Part shown: one piece after another, positions 19,481-21,844 of the stretch
Position numbering within the stretch: the stretch's first letter is position 1
How the letters are laid out: the number at the start of each line of letters is the position of its first letter
Origin: Pezizomycotina sp. ARF18
Lineage: Eukaryota; Ascomycota
NCBI GenBank assembly: GCA_002224055.1
Contig: AZLU01000392.1
Coordinates: forward strand, 1 to 21,844
Length of the DNA: 21,844 bases
Direction of reading: 5' to 3'
Program-made: the position numbers and the translations under genes
The notes under the pieces: model-generated
Databases searched by the model: none
What the model was told of the DNA's origin: nothing
What the model saw: the letters and a program-made list of their open reading frames with translations, nothing else

Positions 19481-21695
19481 ATGCGTTTGCAACGCTTACT
19501 CTTAGCAAGCACGGCCTTCGCGTGCTTGGCACAAGCCGGAGTCATCGGTCCCAGGGCTGGCGGTGGCCCCTCACCTTGGTGGTACTAGTGGGGATCCTGT
19601 TTCGGATTCGAGCAACGCCTAGCACCCAAGACACCACCCGAGATCCTTCAAGCTACAGGATCCTCAAGCCAGACTCAGCAAGGAAAAAACAGCGATGTTA
19701 CTAGAACTGACTCGAGCCTCGGCAACACTCTGACGGGGGCTACGACGGGCTCTTCGACCGGGTCGACAACTGGCTCCTCTGAGTCTGGAAGTGGTCTCTC
19801 GAGCGTTGCCCAAGCAGTGACATCCGGACCGGGTTGCAGTCGGTGACCGATGCCGCTTCAAGCGCGGTGAACTCGGCAGCGCAAGCTGCTAGCACCCTTA
19901 GCAGCAGCGCAGCCTTGGCATCCAGCGCAGCTCTCGAAGCACTAGCCGCCAACGGGTTCAAGACTGCAAGAATACTCCACTACAAGGCAATGCTGGGGTG
20001 GAAGCTCAGCTGCACTTCGGACTTCCACAAGTCCTGGCCGACAACTGAACGAGTGAGGAGGTACTACTTGGAAATCACCAACAGGACAATGTCTCTCGAC
20101 GGTGTTCCGCGAATGGTATTCCCAGTGAACGGACAGGTGCCCGGGCCGACCATCATCGCAGACTGGGGTGACATTCTCGAGATTCACGTCACCAACAGGC
20201 TCAGGAATAACCGGTACCAGCATCCACTGGCACGGTATCCGTCAACTCGGATCTAACTTCCAGGACGGCGTTAACGGTATCACGGAATGCCCTCTCGCTC
20301 CGGGAATGTTCCAAGGTTTACAGGTTCCAGTGCACTCAGTTCGGCACGTCTTGGTACCATTCCCACTACTCTGGTCAGTACGGCGACGGTGTCTACGGAG
20401 GTATTCTCATCAACGGTCCATCCACCGCCAACTACGACGAGGATCTCGGTACGTTGACTGTTGGTGATTGGTTCCACACAACCGCCGCCCAAGTAGGCGC
20501 CCGCGCAATGGTTCCTGGACTGCCACCTCCGCTGACAATGGTTTGATCAATGGCACCATGGTTTCTCCGGACGGAACTGCCGGAAGGTACCACCGCACCA
20601 AAAAAGCTGGTTAAGGGCAAGAAGTACCTCCTCAGGCTCATCAACACCAGCATGAACGATCACTTCCAGGTTGGTATCGATGGCCACAATCTCACGGTCG
20701 TCAGCGCGGACTTCGTTCCTGTTAACCCCGTCGTCAAGGACTGGGTCTTCCTCGCTGTTGGACAACGTCACAATGTTATCTTCACTGCCGATGATCCGAT
20801 GGCACCGGTCTCTACTGGCTGCGCGCGCAAGGTCAGAATGGCTGCAGCGCCAACAACAACGCGGGTAACATTCGTTCCATCATCCAGTACCAGGGTACCT
20901 CCTCGAGCGCCATCCCGGGTTCCGAGATGACCCCATACACCGACAGATGTCTGGACACTCCAGATATGGTTCCTTACGTAGCCGCCGACGTCGACCAATC
21001 GGGCTTCGAGAGCCAAGTCAAGGACTTCACTGTTGCATTCGCACCGGGACCGAACCAGGTCGGCGATTACCGTCGTTTTCTGGACCGTCAACGGCCAACA
21101 TACTACCGTCAACTGGGAATATCCCACTGTGCAGTACGTTTGCGAACCGCCGCACTGATTTCCCTGCCAACGCCAGCGTCATTCTCCTCGACAAGCCGAA
21201 CGTCTGGACCTATTGGGTCGTCAGACTGGGTCCGGCCAGCCGTTCCTCACTGTCCCCCACCCTGTAAGTAATTCTGTGATTCGAAACACTCAAGCGTCGC
21301 AGAGCCCACGAGAAAACCAAGAAAAATTTCACTAACTAATGTCTCCTAAAAATATAGATCCATCTTCACGGACACGATTCCAGGTCCTCGGTCAGGGTAC
21401 TGGTCAGTTCGATGTTTCCATGGTCGGCCAAGCTGCAGTTCGACAACCCGATGCGCCGCGACGTTGCCATGCTTCCGGCCGGTGGATGGCTCGTCATCGC
21501 TTTCGAGACTGACAACCCGGAGCCTGGCTCATGCACTGCCACATCGCGTGGCACGTTGGTGAAGGCTTGTCGGTTCAATTCCTCGAGAGGAAGCGAGATA
21601 GGCGCAGACCAGGCAACGATTTTCTACCAGACCTGCCAGCAATGGAACGCTACTACAGGCACCCGGCTTTCGTTCAGGATGACTCCGGTATTTAA
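19481..21695 (+). CDS. Secreted laccase (multicopper oxidase), frames interrupted
   Basis: Extracellular blue copper oxidase that oxidises phenols and reduces O2 to water. The ATG at 19481 starts a clear signal peptide ([19 protein letters not shown]). A long Ser/Thr/Gly/Ala-rich stretch follows (about 19540-19955), then the start of the mature domain ([40 protein letters not shown]). The four copper segments are all visible: [16 protein letters not shown] (20225-20272), [16 protein letters not shown] (near 20350), HPIHLHGHD (split by the intron, 21258-21378) and [19 protein letters not shown] (21533-21590). The residue ten after the type-1 Cys is Leu. The end is DSGI and TAA (21693-21695), the ascomycete C-terminal plug. 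A dozen or more 1-base indels interrupt the frame, so the gene cannot be translated directly, yet no ligand residue is missing. Confidence 0.95.
21264..21357 (+). other. Laccase intron
   Basis: 94 nt. Donor GTAAGT, branch ACTAAC and acceptor TATAG. It lies inside the third copper motif, joining HP to IHLHGHD. Confidence 0.92.
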
Positions 21696-21844
21696 ACAGA
21701 ACGAGTTTGTATAATCCATTGTACAGGTCAATTTCTTGTCTACGAGGGCCACACAAAAAGGCTTTTACCTAGACCACAACCGTCTTCACCATCAGCCTCA
21801 AGTTAAATCATAGTTTATCAATATTTAATCGCAACTCTCTTCTT
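21696..21844. other. 3' flank of laccase
   Basis: Short non-coding end of the window after the laccase stop. It probably holds the 3' UTR. No further feature seen. Confidence 0.5.

Overview
The window looks like nuclear DNA of a filamentous ascomycete (Pezizomycotina). The evidence is many short spliceosomal introns (about 70-110 nt, GTRNGY donors, CTAAC/CTGAC-type branch points, YAG acceptors) and typical fungal gene families: a GT71 mannosyltransferase, a SAT4/rhodopsin-like 7-TM protein, a DUF2235 hydrolase, a GFA-domain protein, a membrane P450 and a secreted ascomycete laccase. There is also an AT-rich island that resembles RIP-decayed DNA. The species cannot be named from the sequence.

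Layout. 1-1742: no convincing gene, except a weak coding-like segment on the minus strand near 1058-1234. 1743-3457 (-): GT71 alpha-mannosyltransferase. 3458-5123: gene-poor. 5124-6717 (-): SAT4-like integral membrane protein with at least four introns and a 12-nt microexon. 6718-11259: 4.5 kb with no recognisable gene. 11260-12808 (+): DUF2235 alpha/beta-hydrolase. 13224-13895 (+): GFA/CENP-V-like zinc protein. 14270-16189 (-): cytochrome P450, convergent with the GFA gene. 16190-19480: a long intergenic stretch with a strongly AT-rich block (about 16957-17495) that holds a roughly 234-bp imperfect palindrome. 19481-21695 (+): complete laccase with signal peptide, four copper-ligand segments and the ascomycete C-terminal DSGI plug.

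The dominant feature is that all six genes are interrupted by many single-base indels, while protein motifs, introns and splice sites remain intact. Several indels sit in short homopolymers. This looks more like an uncorrected assembly than biological decay, so the coordinates below are outer limits of the genes and do not describe clean reading frames.

The P450, laccase, GFA protein and DUF2235 hydrolase lie within about 10 kb and could be accessory enzymes of a metabolic locus. No backbone synthase, transporter or cluster regulator is visible, so this is only a neighbourhood. I found no strong evidence for a new biological system.
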